A stretch of 64,000 nt of DNA from Haliangium sp963772315 (lineage in GTDB: Bacteria; Myxococcota_A; Polyangia; Haliangiales; Haliangiaceae): NCBI GenBank assembly GCA_963772315.1, contig CAVYWJ010000003.1:2418001-2482000 (forward strand), read 5' to 3'. The translations under genes were made by a program, and so were the position numbers. Each line of letters starts with the position of its first letter. Within the stretch, counting starts at the first letter, position 1. The notes beneath the pieces are model-generated. The model saw only the letters and a list, made by a program, of their open reading frames with translations. It made no database searches and was not told where the DNA came from. Shown piece after piece: positions 1-17,659 of this stretch.

Positions 1-1134
1 GGCCGCCGCGATGACCAGCGTGCGGTACATGCCGGGCACGACGTACACGCGCTCGCCCAGGGGCAGGGCCATGAGATAGGTGCGCAGCCAGCCTAGCTCT
101 TGTTCGTCCACCAGGACGGCGTCGGGCAGACGCTGCAGCGCCGGGGCCGGGGCACGCACGAGGCGCACGGGCACGGGCGCGGGCAGGCAGGCTTCACCGG
201 CAGCCGGGGCCGGGATCACGGGCACGGCGGGGGCGACCACCAGGGTGCTGCCAGGGACCCAGTCGCCGCCGGGCGCGATCCAGCCAGGGCCGATATCGGG
301 GCCGGCGAGGAGGAAGGTCTCGCGCGTGTCGGCGGGGGGGCGCTGCTCGGTGGTGGGGCGCTGCTCGGCGGCGAGGCGTTGCTCGGCGGGGGGGCGCTGC
401 TCGGCCGTGAGCAGGCGCGCGAGCAAGGGCTCGGGCACGGGCGTGCGGTAGTGGATGTTGACGCACAGACGCGGATCGCCGAGCGCGCCGTCGTGGGTGG
501 GGCGCGCGATGATGACGCCGGGCAGATCCGCGATCGCGCGCAGCCAGGCGGCCGGGACAGGGCTGCGCGGTTCGGCGTGGCTGGCGCGGGTGTGGCCGGA
601 GCCGGCGGGGCCGCCCGGGCCGCGGATGCGCATCCACACGCCGGCGTGGCCGGGCTGGTCGCGATCCACGGGGTGCCAGGTGGCCGGTGCCAGGTGCACG
701 TCGAGGCTGCGGGCCAGGGCGCGATCGAGCACCCAGCGCGCCAGGGGCGCGGGCACGAAGGCCATGACCTCGGGCTCGGCGCGCAGCGGCGCGGGCCGGA
801 GCGCGCTGGCCGCGAGCAGGTGGTGCACGTTGACGGCGGACCAGGTCCGGGCGAGAAGCTCGGCGCGGGCGGGCTCGGCCAGCGGCGCGCCGCCCGCTGC
901 TGCGGCCAGAGCCAGGACGTGTCCGGACGGCGCTGCGACCTCGACCCAGTAGCGGCCATCGGGACCACGGCGCGCGCGCGCATCCCGGGCCAGCCCGGCG
1001 CCGGCCGCGGCTGCCCAGAAGGCCAGGGCCGCGGCTGCGCTGCCGAACACGGCGCCGGTCGGCGCGCTCGCCTCGCTGCGCGCGGCCGGCTCGCCGGAGT
1101 GCTCAGGCCGGGCAGGCTGGTCGGGGTTGCTCAT
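1..1134 (-). CDS. Unknown protein of MoxR/FtsH operon, 3' end outside window
   Basis: The frame starts at ATG 1134 (MSNPDQPARPEHSGEP) and stays open to base 1, so at least 378 residues are visible and the C-terminus lies outside the window. I recognise no catalytic motif. The N-terminal ~40 residues are Ala/Glu/Pro-rich. The middle is a mixed alpha/beta-looking sequence with conserved-looking Trp and Arg. Around residues 235-260 there is a short in-frame repeat of the type AEQRx, encoded by a GC-rich direct repeat at about 345-415. The start lies 7 bp after the stop of the preceding small gene, so it belongs to the same operon. In related MoxR-type operons such proteins are auxiliary subunits and a vWA protein often follows. 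The vWA gene is not visible here and may lie left of base 1. Confidence 0.75.
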   Translation of the reverse strand, partial: MSNPDQPARPEHSGEPAARSEASAPTGAVFGSAAAALAFWAAAAGAGLARDARARRGPDGRYWVEVAAPSGHVLALAAAAGGAPLAEPARAELLARTWSAVNVHHLLAASALRPAPLRAEPEVMAFVPAPLARWVLDRALARSLDVHLAPATWHPVDRDQPGHAGVWMRIRGPGGPAGSGHTRASHAEPRSPVPAAWLRAIADLPGVIIARPTHDGALGDPRLCVNIHYRTPVPEPLLARLLTAEQRPPAEQRLAAEQRPTTEQRPPADTRETFLLAGPDIGPGWIAPGGDWVPGSTLVVAPAVPVIPAPAAGEACLPAPVPVRLVRAPAPALQRLPDAVLVDEQELGWLRTYLMALPLGERVYVVPGMYRTLVIAAA

Positions 1135-1141
1135 GGCTCGG

Positions 1142-1474
1142 TCACGGTTCGCGCACGGGCTCCGGGCCGTTTTCGTCCTGTCGTTCGGAATCATCGGCCT
1201 CGCGTCCAGCCCCGGCGTCGCGCCCGCCCCCACGCTGGCCATCGCGTTCGCGCGCAGGCGCATCGCGGTGCGGCACGGCGCGTGCCCCTGCCAGGCGCGC
1301 CGCGCCGGCGTCGTCCACGGGCGCGATGCCCGGGTTCACTGCCACCATCCGCGCCACCTCGGCCGCGATGCGATCGTGCTCGGACTCGGGCAACTGGCGG
1401 TCCTGGTCGTTGACCAGGAACTCCTCGATCTCGCCGGTGAGCTTGTTGAAGCGAAAGCGTACGCGGGTGGCCAT
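1142..1474 (-). CDS. Small conserved-looking operon protein (possible ternary-system X domain)
   Basis: This is a 110-residue protein. The first ~50 residues look structured (MATRVRFRFNKLTGEIEEFL), with a beta-hairpin-like opening and an acidic EHDRIAAEV helix. The rest is a low-complexity Arg/Asp/Gly/Glu tail. It starts at ATG 1474, 15 bp after the stop of the upstream gene, and ends 7 bp before the next start, so co-translation is likely. I recall small accessory domains of this style in predicted FtsH-MoxR-vWA ternary systems (Pfam names of the form 'FtsH ternary system domain X'), but the match is from memory and from context. No enzymatic residues are evident. Confidence 0.65.
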   Translation of the reverse strand: MATRVRFRFNKLTGEIEEFLVNDQDRQLPESEHDRIAAEVARMVAVNPGIAPVDDAGAARLAGARAVPHRDAPARERDGQRGGGRDAGAGREADDSERQDENGPEPVREP

Positions 1475-1489
1475 GCTCGTGCTCCGGGC

Positions 1490-3446
<1,957 letters not shown>

Positions 3447-3447
3447 G

Positions 3448-5483
<2,036 letters not shown>

Positions 5484-5634
5484 CGCCTCGACTATGTCAC
5501 CTGCCCCCGGGCGCGGCCATAGCCCACGACCATGTCATGGCTGGTCCTGACTTGACGCGACCGGCCGACGTCACGTCTCTGCCGGCCGATGTCGCGTTGT
5601 CGGACGGCGATGCGATGTCGCGTATCGGGCGAGG

Positions 5635-6341
5635 TCAGTCGCCGCTGCCTGGCTCCAGCGTCCGCAGGCGGGCGATGCCGATGCCCAGCCACATCAGCGC
5701 CAGGACCACCAGCGCCAGCGCCGCCGCCGCCGGGCCGACCTCGGCCTCGAAGCCGGCCAGGGCGCGCATGTGATGCATGATCGAGACGTAGCCCAGGTTG
5801 GGGACGTAGCCGAGCACCTTGTCGAGAAAGAGCAGGTACGCCAGCGCGATCACGAACGCCTGGCGCGGAAACAGCGCGCCGATGCCGGCCGCTACCATCG
5901 ACGCGGTCACGCCACCGAGCGCGGTCGCGGCCAGGGCCATGCCCAGGTCGCCCAGGTTCGCGCCCAGCCCATCGACGTGCGTGATTACGTAAGCGGCCAC
6001 CACCGGCAGCACCGCGACCCCCAGCACCACCGGCAGCGCTGCCAGGAGCTTGCCCGCGAGCAAGGCCGTGCGCGGGATCGGGCGCGTCCAGAGATAGGTC
6101 ACGGTGTGGCCCTCGAGCTCCTCGGCCACTGCCTGCGCGAGCTGGATCGCCGCGCTGAGGGGCACGATCTGGATCGCCAGCTCCAGCGCCCGCTGCCAGC
6201 GCTCCGCGGGCGTGCCCGCGGCCACGCCCGGCAGCCACGCCAGCACCACCGGCGCCAGCGCCAGCAGCACGCTGATCCAGTAGCTCTTGCCCCGCCACAG
6301 CCGCATCCAGGTGTAGCGCGCGATCACCAGCGCCGCGTGCA

Positions 6342-6342
<1 letters not shown>
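5635..6342 (-). CDS. ABC transporter permease (ABC-2 type), second pair
   Basis: A 235-residue integral membrane protein with about six hydrophobic segments, for example SVLLALAPVVLAWLPGVAAG, LLAALPVVLGVAVLPVVAAY and LGGVTASMVAAGIGALF. The motif AEELEGHTVTYLWTRPIPRT is typical of ABC-2 permeases of the NosY/CcmB-like exporter group (a cytoplasmic 'rp-r-el-L-GK-l' loop). The ATG at 6342 overlaps the stop of the upstream ATPase by 4 bp (ATGA), so the two are translationally coupled. It is the distal gene of a kinase/TPR/ABC operon. The transported substrate is unknown. The C-terminus (IARLRTLEPGSGD) is short and cytoplasmic. Confidence 0.88.
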
Positions 6343-7346
<1,004 letters not shown>

Positions 7347-7350
<4 letters not shown>

Positions 7351-8300
7351 GAGCTCCCTCCCAGCGCAGCGGTCTCGGCGCTGCGTACGCGCCAGGAGAT
7401 GACCCACAGGCCGAGCCCGACCAGCAGCGCGGTGAACACCCCCGCGGCCCACGCCGGCGGCAGCAGCGCATTGGGCGGCAACGGCGCATCCAGCAGCGCC
7501 ACGCCCACGCTGGTGAGGTTGGCGTCGATCGACGCCAGCGCCAGCCACGGCTCCCCGGCCCGCAGCGCGGCGGTCTCGATCAGGTTGGCCAGCACCAGAT
7601 AGTAGATCGCGAAGCCGGCCTGGGCCCAGGCCCGCCGCCGCACCAGCGCGCCCAGCGCCAGACCGACGATCGCGTACCAGACCGTGCCCACCACGCCCAC
7701 GGCCATGGCCCGCGGCACCACGTCCGCGTGCGCCCACGCATCGGCCGCGCCGTCGGCGAAGAGCAGGCGCACCAGCGCCAGGAGCACCGGCCCCGCGAAC
7801 ATCGGGATGCCGACGATGAGCAGCACGCCCGCGAGCTTGCCCAGCACGTAGTCGGACACGCGTAACGGCCGCGAGAAGTAGAACTGGAACGAGCCCATGC
7901 GCAGGTCGTCGGCGATGGCCCGGCAGCCGACCACCGTGGTCAGCACGAAGGCCAGGAACGCGAACACGGTCACGGACACGTACAGCGCAGCCTCGACGCC
8001 CGGAATCGCGATCGGCATCGGGCTCCCGGCCGCGGCCTGGCGCACCATGTCGAAGAGCTCGTGGCGCAGGAACCACATGGCCACGGACGCGCCCAGGACC
8101 ACCATGCTGCTCAGCACCAGCGGCAGCTTGACGCCCCAGGTCGACTTCCACGCCTGGCGCGCGACGTTGCGCGCGATGATCCAGAAGCGCGTTGCCTTGT
8201 CGCGGCGCGGCCCCTGGTAGCGCTCGTAGCCGAGCGTGTAGATCGCGTCGGCGCCGTCGCCGCGCGCGCCCCGGCTGTCGGTTGGCCCTCGCTTGCTCAT
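7347..8300 (-). CDS. ABC transporter permease (ABC-2 type), first pair
   Basis: A 317-residue membrane protein starting at ATG 8300 (MSKRGPTDSRGARG). The ~40-residue cytoplasmic N-terminus contains IYTLGYERYQGPR, a motif I associate with ABC-2 permeases of gliding or NatB-like systems. About six transmembrane segments follow, including LVLSSMVVLGASVAMWFL, VSVTVFAFLAFVLTTVVG and LAGVLLIVGIPMFAGPVLLAL. The loop DDLRMGSFQFYFSRPLRVSDYVLGK is the conserved cytoplasmic region of this family. The ATGA overlap with the upstream ATPase stop and the GTGA overlap with the next ATPase make a four-gene coupled chain. The substrate cannot be inferred. Confidence 0.9.
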
Positions 8301-9218
8301 GCCCCGAGCCTCCGCAGGAACGCTTCCTCCAGCGACACCCGATGCGGCGCGAGGTGACGCACCTGCACGCCCAGGCCCAGCGCCGCCTCGAAGATCACGT
8401 CGGTGACCAGGCCCGCGGGCAAGGTCACGAGCAGCCCGGTTCCGCTCCTGTCCACGCCCGCACCGCGGGTCGCGAGCTCGGCGCCGAGGCGATCCTCGTC
8501 CGCGCCTGGCCCCGACTTCGTCCGCACCAGATAGCAGGCCACGTCGCTCGTGCCGGTGAGCTCGGTGATGGTGCCGCTGTAGAGCAGGCGCCCGCCGTCG
8601 AGCACCAGCACGTGATCGCAGTAGCGCTCGACGTCGGCCAGGAGATGCGTTCAACAGGATCACGGCCGCGCCCCGCTGCGCCGGCAGCGCTGCGATCAGC
8701 CGCAGCATCTCCTCGCGGCTCTCGGGATCCAGCCCGTTGGTCGGCTCGTCGAGGAACAGCAGATCGGGATCGTGCACCAGCGCCTGGGCCAGCTTGACCC
8801 GCTGCTTGAGCCCCGTGGAGTAGCCGTCCACGGGCAGGTAGCGCTTGTCGCCCAGGTTGGCGTAGTACAGCGCCGCGTGGGCGCGCTGGATCGCGTCCGC
8901 ACGCGGCAGACCGGCCAGCTCGGCGGCGTACGTGCAGTACTCGACCGCGTTCATGCCGGCCAGGTGGCTCTCCGACTCGGGCATGTAGCCGACGCGCTCG
9001 CGGATCTCGGTCGACGCCACGCGCGGATCGAGCCCCAGCACCCGGGCCTGACCCTCGAACGGCGTGAGCCCGAGCAGGCTGCGGAGCAGCGTCGACTTGC
9101 CCGCGCCGTTGGGCCCGAGCAGGCCGATGAGCTGGCCGTCGACCACGGCCGTCAGCTGGCCCAGCGCCTCCACCGCGCCGTAGCGCTTGCGCACGTTGTC
9201 GAGCTCGATGAGCGCCAC
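8297..9218 (-). CDS. ABC transporter ATP-binding protein, first pair (frameshift before H-loop)
   Basis: Corrected length 306 residues. It carries Walker A LLGPNGAGKSTLLRSLLG, Q-loop GYMPESESHLAGMNA, signature YSTGLKQRVKLAQAL, Walker B DLLFLDEPTNGLDPESR and, after a frame change, H-loop THLLADVERYCD. The break is at 8649-8655: the coding strand reads GTGATCCTGTTGAACGCAT where GTGATCCTGTCGACGCAT (V-I-L-S-T-H) is expected. This is the same GTCGAC to GTTGAAC change seen in the sister ATPase. I use GTG 9218 (VALIELDNVRKRYG) because family members begin about there. An in-frame GTG at 9269, just after the stop of the upstream gene, is the alternative. It is the partner of the permease at 7347-8300. 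Confidence 0.85.
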
Positions 9219-9272
9219 GCCGTGCTTGTAGCACGAAGGGCGGCCGGGCTCACATGCATGAGGCGCCACGGC

Positions 9273-10397
9273 TCAGAAACGCCCGCTCCAGACCGCGCCC
9301 ACCACCTCCGGGCTCACCAGCGGCATCAGCCCGGCCCCGGTCGCGCGGCCCCGGTTTGCCCGACTGGCCTCGTCCGCCTGGCCCGCGGCCCCGGACCCGG
9401 ACCCAGTACCGGCGACCGGCTCGGGCCGGTCGAGCACCAGCATGGTCACGCCGCCGGCCATGACCAGGCCGCCCGTGATGAACAGCGCGGTGCTGAGCCG
9501 GCCCTCGCGCGTGCCGCGATCGTAGAGCGCGCGCAGCTCGGGCGGCGTGCCGGTGCGTGGGCAGCCTGCCGGACACGTTGTCGAGAACGCCGCGTCGAAG
9601 CGCGCGAACGTGTCCCCGGCACGCCAGCGCATGGCCCCGCCGGCCAGGCCCAGGGCCGCGCCGCTGCCGAGCACGGCCCACGACGTCCACGCCGGATAGC
9701 GCCGCTGCGCCGCCCGGGCTGCGGCCAGCGACATCATGTCCATGCGCACGCTGGCGCGCTCGCCCGGCTCCAGCACCAGGCGCATGGGCACGGCCACGTA
9801 GCCGCGCTTCTCGGCCACCACCACGTGCTGCCCGGGCAAGAAGTACGCGCTGCCGTGGCCCGGCGCCACGAACAGGCGCGCGCCGTCCACCGTCACCTCG
9901 GCGCCGTCGTCCGCGCACGTCACCTCGATCTCGACCAGCTGGGCCTCCAGACGCTCCAGCGACTCCTCTGCCCACTCGTACTGCTCGGCCGAGTCGTGGG
10001 CCTCGGGGTAGCGCACGGCCACGCGCAGGCTGGCCACGGCCTCGACCGGCCGCTGGAGCAGGATCAGCGCCTTGGCCAGGTTGAGGTGGATCGCCGGGTG
10101 CGCCCAGTGCGCCAGCGCTGCACGGTACCTGTCCGCGGCCTCGGCAAAGAGCGAGCTCTCGAAGAGCTCGTTGCCCTCCAGGAACAGCGCCTCGGCCACG
10201 GTGCGCTCGCTGGTGGGCACGCCCCGCGACCAGGCCGTGTCGACCTGACGCACGGTGGGCTGGGCCTGGACCGGACCGGTCACCCCAATCACGACGATGC
10301 TCACCATGATCACCGTGGTCAGCGCCCGGACAGCGCGGTGGCCGGCGAACCCGGGCCCGCGCGCACGCGTCAGAGCATGATTGGCCGGAGTGTTCAT
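9273..10397 (-). CDS. Secreted TPR-like protein with C-terminal membrane segments
   Basis: A 374-residue protein. The N-terminal stretch RAVRALTTVIMVSIVVIGVTG-PVQAQ is a signal peptide cleaved probably after AQA. Residues about 65-145 form TPR-like helical pairs (AEALFLEGNELFESSLFAEAADRYRAAL, then HPAIHLNLAKALILLQRPVEAVASL). A PEGA-like beta segment follows (EVTVDGARLFVAPGHGSAYF...HVVVAEKRGYVAVP), a layout common in periplasmic proteins downstream of myxobacterial kinases. Two C-terminal hydrophobic stretches (WAVLGSGAALGLAGGAM and LFITGGLVMAGGVTMLVL) should anchor it. ATG 10397 lies 10 bp after the kinase gene, so it probably reports to, or is controlled with, that kinase. Confidence 0.85.
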   Translation of the reverse strand: MNTPANHALTRARGPGFAGHRAVRALTTVIMVSIVVIGVTGPVQAQPTVRQVDTAWSRGVPTSERTVAEALFLEGNELFESSLFAEAADRYRAALAHWAHPAIHLNLAKALILLQRPVEAVASLRVAVRYPEAHDSAEQYEWAEESLERLEAQLVEIEVTCADDGAEVTVDGARLFVAPGHGSAYFLPGQHVVVAEKRGYVAVPMRLVLEPGERASVRMDMMSLAAARAAQRRYPAWTSWAVLGSGAALGLAGGAMRWRAGDTFARFDAAFSTTCPAGCPRTGTPPELRALYDRGTREGRLSTALFITGGLVMAGGVTMLVLDRPEPVAGTGSGSGAAGQADEASRANRGRATGAGLMPLVSPEVVGAVWSGRF

Positions 10398-10407
10398 GGG
10401 CCGATCC

Positions 10408-13734
<3,327 letters not shown>

Positions 13735-13804
13735 GATCGACAAGTCTACCGGGGACCGGCCCCTGGGGCGACCGCCTGCCCCATGACGCAGCTTACACTG
13801 CGAC

Positions 13805-14596
13805 TCAGCGCACTAACTTGTTCAGCTTGGCCGCGATGCCGTGCACCACGCGCCGGGGCGCCACGCGCAGGGCCTGGACCATCACGCGATTGCGGGCGCC
13901 GTGGACGATCATGCGCTTGCCCTTCATCATAGCCTGGTAGGCCTCGCCTGCCACCTCCTCCGAGGTAGCCGCGCCGCCCGCGAAGAGCTGCGACTTGTCG
14001 TTGCCCGCGATCGCGCCGAACTCGGTCGCGGTGGCGCCCGGGCAGCTGACGGTCACGGTCACGCCCGTGCCCGCGAGCTCGTGGGCCAGGGCCTCGCTGA
14101 AATGGTTCACGTACGCCTTGGTCGCGTAGTACGTGGCCATGAACGGGCCGGCCTGGAAGCCCGCGGTCGAGCCGATGTTGAGGATGCGGCCGTGACCGCG
14201 CGCGAGCATGGCCGGCAGGAGCAGGCGCGTGAGGAAGGTGAGCGCGGAGACGTTCACCGTGATCATCTCGATCTCGCGCCGGGTGTCGAGCTCGGCGAAG
14301 GCGCCCGAGGAGCCGAAGCCGGCGTTGTTGACCAGGAACTCGACCTCGACGCCGCTGGCCTGCAGGTGGTCGCTGATCTCCTGGGGCGCGTCGGGCTGGC
14401 CGAGATCGGTGGGCAGCACGTGGGCCTTGATGCCGTGCGCGTGCTCGAGCTCGGCAGCCAGGTCGTCGAGGCGGTCGCGGCGGCGGGCCACCAGGACCAG
14501 GTCGTGGCCGTCAGCGGCGAAGAGCCGCGCGAAGTCGCGCCCCAGCCCTGCCGATGCGCCGGTGATGAGGGCCTTGAGGCCGCTGCGTTCTGGCAT
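13805..14596 (-). CDS. Short-chain dehydrogenase/reductase
   Basis: A 263-residue classical SDR. The Rossmann glycine motif is TGASAGLG (residues ~12-19), the structural motif is LVNNAGFGSSG, and the catalytic Ser and Tyr-x-x-x-Lys lie in NIGSTAGFQAG and YYATKAYVNHF. The Arg-Arg after the second strand (LVARRRDRL) suggests NADP(H) preference. It belongs to the DltE/YqjQ-like subgroup that usually acts on lipid or unknown ketones. The substrate is not determinable. The C-terminal ~40 residues are Arg/Lys-rich and may be membrane-associated. It lies 82 bp downstream of a lipoprotein gene on the same strand. Confidence 0.92.
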   Translation of the reverse strand: MPERSGLKALITGASAGLGRDFARLFAADGHDLVLVARRRDRLDDLAAELEHAHGIKAHVLPTDLGQPDAPQEISDHLQASGVEVEFLVNNAGFGSSGAFAELDTRREIEMITVNVSALTFLTRLLLPAMLARGHGRILNIGSTAGFQAGPFMATYYATKAYVNHFSEALAHELAGTGVTVTVSCPGATATEFGAIAGNDKSQLFAGGAATSEEVAGEAYQAMMKGKRMIVHGARNRVMVQALRVAPRRVVHGIAAKLNKLVR

Positions 14597-14678
14597 CTGG
14601 AATCTCCTGTCGTTGGTTACGGCGGGCCGTGCGGACGGCGCGCGGGTCGGATCGCTGGAATCAGATAGCTCAAATGAC

Positions 14679-15536
14679 TCAGATATCCACGGCCACGCCG
14701 ACGCCGGGCGCGAACACCAGGCCGCCGAGGTCGGTCTTCTGGCCGAGGATCTCGGTCTCGAAGATCATGTACAGGACCGTGAGCTCGGCCATCAGCGACA
14801 CGCGCCGGTTGCCCAGGCGCACGCCGAAGGTCGCGCCGAGCTGGTGGATGCTGGTCTCGGTCTCGATGATCGGGGTCATGGACTCGGCCTCGAGCCCGTT
14901 GACCAGCGCGCTCTCGATGCGCGGCATGGCCAGGAAGTAGCGCAACCCGCCGTACATGGACACGGGCCGGTTCTTCTCCTCGGAGCTGACCAGCAGGCCG
15001 AGCTCGATGTCCTTGCGGCTGTACGAGGCCAGGCGCAGCTTGTCGAAGATCGCGAACAGACTGGTCGCGATGCTGGCGCCCACGCCGGTGTGGTGGACAT
15101 AGGCGCCGTGCAGGGCCGCGTGCCACTCGCCGGGCTGCTCGACGAGCTGGTACTTGCCGTCGAGGCGGAACGTGGGCCCGGCATAGCGCAGGCTCATGTC
15201 GAAGTTGTCGAACACGCCGATGCGCGCCGACAGCTCGGGCACCACCGCCGGCTGGAGCAGCAGGACCGCGGCCGCGGTCTCGATGGCCTGACGCTGCTCG
15301 GCCTCGGTCACCGGGCGATTCGCGTTCTCCGCGTCCTGCAGGCGATCGGCCGCGAGCTTGATGCTGTCGATGATCTCCTGGACGTAGCGGGTCGAGATCG
15401 GCACCGAGGCGCCGAGCTGGAAGCGCGTCTCCTTGGGCGGCAGCGTGCGCGCCGTCTGGAGCTGCGCCACCGAGCTGACGCACCCGACCAGCGCGAGCAA
15501 TGCACAGACGGGGAGTAACCGTGTCACCAGCATCAT
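14679..15536 (-). CDS. Outer-membrane-type lipoprotein of unknown function
   Basis: A 285-residue protein with a lipoprotein signal peptide (MMLVTRLLPVCALLALVGC), with the lipobox LVGC giving lipidation at about Cys19. The mature part has alternating aromatic/Gly strands (FDMSLRYAGPTFRLDGKY, HAALHGAYVHHTGVGASIA, MYGGLRYFLAMPRI, SLMAELTVLYMIFETEILG) and ends in a strand-like LVFAPGVGVAVDI. The pattern fits an outer-membrane beta-barrel-like or barrel-associated protein. I know no named family for it. ATG 15536 is chosen because it places the signal peptide correctly. An in-frame ATG 15 bp upstream gives only a short extension. Confidence 0.8.
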   Translation of the reverse strand: MMLVTRLLPVCALLALVGCVSSVAQLQTARTLPPKETRFQLGASVPISTRYVQEIIDSIKLAADRLQDAENANRPVTEAEQRQAIETAAAVLLLQPAVVPELSARIGVFDNFDMSLRYAGPTFRLDGKYQLVEQPGEWHAALHGAYVHHTGVGASIATSLFAIFDKLRLASYSRKDIELGLLVSSEEKNRPVSMYGGLRYFLAMPRIESALVNGLEAESMTPIIETETSIHQLGATFGVRLGNRRVSLMAELTVLYMIFETEILGQKTDLGGLVFAPGVGVAVDI

Positions 15537-15720
15537 GGCGCGACCATACTGCATGAGCCGTGGCCGTGTCCCCGCGTGCTCGCGCGCGCTGACACGCGCC
15601 GCGCGAGGCGCTGGCGCGCTACCCGGAGTAGTGACCAGGGCCTGCCCGGGGCGCCCACGACTGGTTGACCCTGTCTCGAAATGCCTCGTGGAGGTCTCGG
15701 TCGCTCCGGCGCTCACACGT

Positions 15721-16077
15721 TCACTCGCCGAGGTCGGCGACGCAGTCGAGGGCCTTCTGGCTCGAGTCGCGGGTGGCGGTCCCCGTGGTCGGCTCGCACA
15801 CGAAGTGCTTCTCGACGCAGTGGAAGGTGGCCTGGTTCTCCCGGGTCCTGGCGACCTCGGGATCGTCCACGCGGACGATGCGCGCGTCGCACTCGGCGCG
15901 GGCGCGCTCATCGGTGAGCTGCTGGCAGCACTGCTCCTGCTTGCTCAGGGCCTTCTGGTAGTGGTTGGCAGGACGTCCGCCGCAGGCGGCGAGCACGAGG
16001 AGTAACCAGACGGTCACGATGGTGTGGTGGCGTGTGTATGCCGGTTCACGGCCGGCGGTCTCGATAGCGGGGGACAT
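15721..16077 (-). CDS. Small Cys-rich lipoprotein
   Basis: A 118-residue lipoprotein. The N-region MSPAIETAGREPAYTRHHTI precedes a hydrophobic stretch VTVWLLLVLAAC with lipobox LAAC. The mature ~85 residues carry six more cysteines (QCCQQL, CDARI, FHCVEKHFVCEPTTG, LDCVADLGE), which could form disulfides in the cell envelope. No family is recognised. An in-frame ATG at 16107 would add ten residues. I chose 16077 because the signal peptide is already long. It is divergent from the lipoprotein gene at 16174, so a shared 97-bp intergenic region must hold both promoters. Confidence 0.7.
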   Translation of the reverse strand: MSPAIETAGREPAYTRHHTIVTVWLLLVLAACGGRPANHYQKALSKQEQCCQQLTDERARAECDARIVRVDDPEVARTRENQATFHCVEKHFVCEPTTGTATRDSSQKALDCVADLGE

Positions 16078-16173
16078 CCTGTGGTTTCCAGTGCTTTTCG
16101 CGTCCATGGACAGACGCACCTCGCAAACGCCGGGCCAGCTCCCATGGCCGCGCATTTGCAATCTGCGAGCGGC

Positions 16174-17604
16174 ATGCGTGTTCGACTGTTGCTGTTCGCC
16201 GTCTCGTTCTGTATCGGCTGCGGTGCGGGGCAACGCCACGAGACGATCGGCTCCATGCGCGCCCGGGTGGATGACGGACACGGGTCCAGGATCTCGGCCG
16301 CGGTGCCGGTGACAGCCAGCGGCCACATGCATCGGATCGAGTACCAGATCGAGATGCCGCGCGCGCTGGAGGTGCACTATGCGATCGAGTGTCCCGCGGG
16401 GCGCGAGCAAGGGGTGGTGGGCGAGACCTGGGAGGTGTATCGCGAGCGGCGCCTGGCCGAGCTGGAGCGCGAGCGCGCGGAGCAGGTCAGGATGGCCGGG
16501 GCCGTGACCGAGTCGCTGCTCGGTGACATCGGGGCGCGGGCCAAGGTGGAGACGCCGGCGGGGCAGGGCGAGGTCGAGGTCGAGGCCCAGGTGGATGGAC
16601 AGGCGGCCGGTGAAGCCGTGGCCGGGCAGGCGCTGCCGCCGGTGGCGCTGTCGCCGGCCGACACCGGGGCGCAGCGCATCACGCGCACGCTGGAGGTGGC
16701 GCCCGGATCGGGGCAGTGCGAGCTGTCGGTGTGGTCGGAGCGGCCCGAGCAAGATCTGCGCGCGCTCACGGGCTCGCTGACGGTCACGGCCATCGTGGAT
16801 CTGGGCGAGGAGAAGCGCGCCCGCGTGGCTGTGGTCCGGCAGGGGGCGCTGGCGGTGCGTGCCGAAGTGGGCGCCCGTCTGGTCGCGCAAGGTGCGGATC
16901 CGGCCCTGCGCGCGCGGCTGCGTGCCGAGGTGAGGCTGCGTGCCGCGATCGAGTGGCAGCGGCAGGAGGAGGCGCGGGCTCGGGTGCGCTACGAGCGTGA
17001 GCAGGCCGCGCTGCGCGTGCGGCTGGCGCGCGCGGAGAAGCTGCGGCTCGAGCGCGAGGCCGAGCAGCGGCGGACCGGGCTGGCGTTCGAGGTGCGCGGG
17101 CAGCTCTGGGCGTACTTGATCGCGCACGGCGCCGACCCGGAGCTGCGTGTGCGCTTGCAGGCGGAGGCGCGGCTGCGTGCCGAGGCCACGCTGCGTGTGC
17201 GGGCCGAGCGGGCACGGCGGCATGAGGCAGCGCGGCTGCGTGCCGAGGCGGCGCTGATGCGCCAGAGCCGGGCCGCGCTGGAGGCGCGTGCGGGCGTGCT
17301 GCTGTGGCTGACCGGCAATGGCGCGGTGGTGCGCCCGCCGCGTCCCGAGGCGCCGGTGGAGACACCGCCGGCCAGTGCGTCAGGGACGGCGGTGTGGGTG
17401 GCGGGGGCGTTCCGGTGGATCGGCGGGCAGTGGGTGTGGAACGCAGGCTACTGGGCCGAGCCGCCGACGGCGCGGGCCGTGTGGATCGCGCCGGCCGAGG
17501 TGCGCATCGGCGGGGCCGTGGTGGTGCGGCCGGGCGGTTGGGTCGACGGGGGAAGCGGCAGGCGCGTGAAGATCCGCGTGCGGTCGCGGCGCGGGGGCGA
17601 GTAG
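16174..17604 (+). CDS. Lipoprotein with long Arg/Glu-rich helix and Trp-rich C-terminal repeat
   Basis: A 476-residue protein. MRVRLLLFAVSFCIGCGAGQ is a lipoprotein signal with lipobox CIGC or IGCG. Residues ~20-220 form a mixed domain. Residues ~230-400 are an extended Arg/Glu/Ala-rich alpha-helical region with internally repeated units (GADPALRARLRAEVRLRAA and GADPELRVRLQAEARLRAE), probably a periplasmic coiled coil. The C-terminus has Trp-rich beta repeats (WVAGAFRWIGGQWVWNAGYW, GGWVDGG) of the YxxGxW type common in delta-proteobacterial surface proteins. The start at ATG 16174 puts the signal peptide at the N-terminus. Earlier in-frame codons at 16024 and 16144 would bury it. Function unknown. 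Confidence 0.8.
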   Translation: MRVRLLLFAVSFCIGCGAGQRHETIGSMRARVDDGHGSRISAAVPVTASGHMHRIEYQIEMPRALEVHYAIECPAGREQGVVGETWEVYRERRLAELERERAEQVRMAGAVTESLLGDIGARAKVETPAGQGEVEVEAQVDGQAAGEAVAGQALPPVALSPADTGAQRITRTLEVAPGSGQCELSVWSERPEQDLRALTGSLTVTAIVDLGEEKRARVAVVRQGALAVRAEVGARLVAQGADPALRARLRAEVRLRAAIEWQRQEEARARVRYEREQAALRVRLARAEKLRLEREAEQRRTGLAFEVRGQLWAYLIAHGADPELRVRLQAEARLRAEATLRVRAERARRHEAARLRAEAALMRQSRAALEARAGVLLWLTGNGAVVRPPRPEAPVETPPASASGTAVWVAGAFRWIGGQWVWNAGYWAEPPTARAVWIAPAEVRIGGAVVVRPGGWVDGGSGRRVKIRVRSRRGGE

Positions 17605-17659
17605 CTCGCGCGCTGGTGGTAACGAGCTCACGACCGGGCCATCTGTCGCGGCCTGTTTC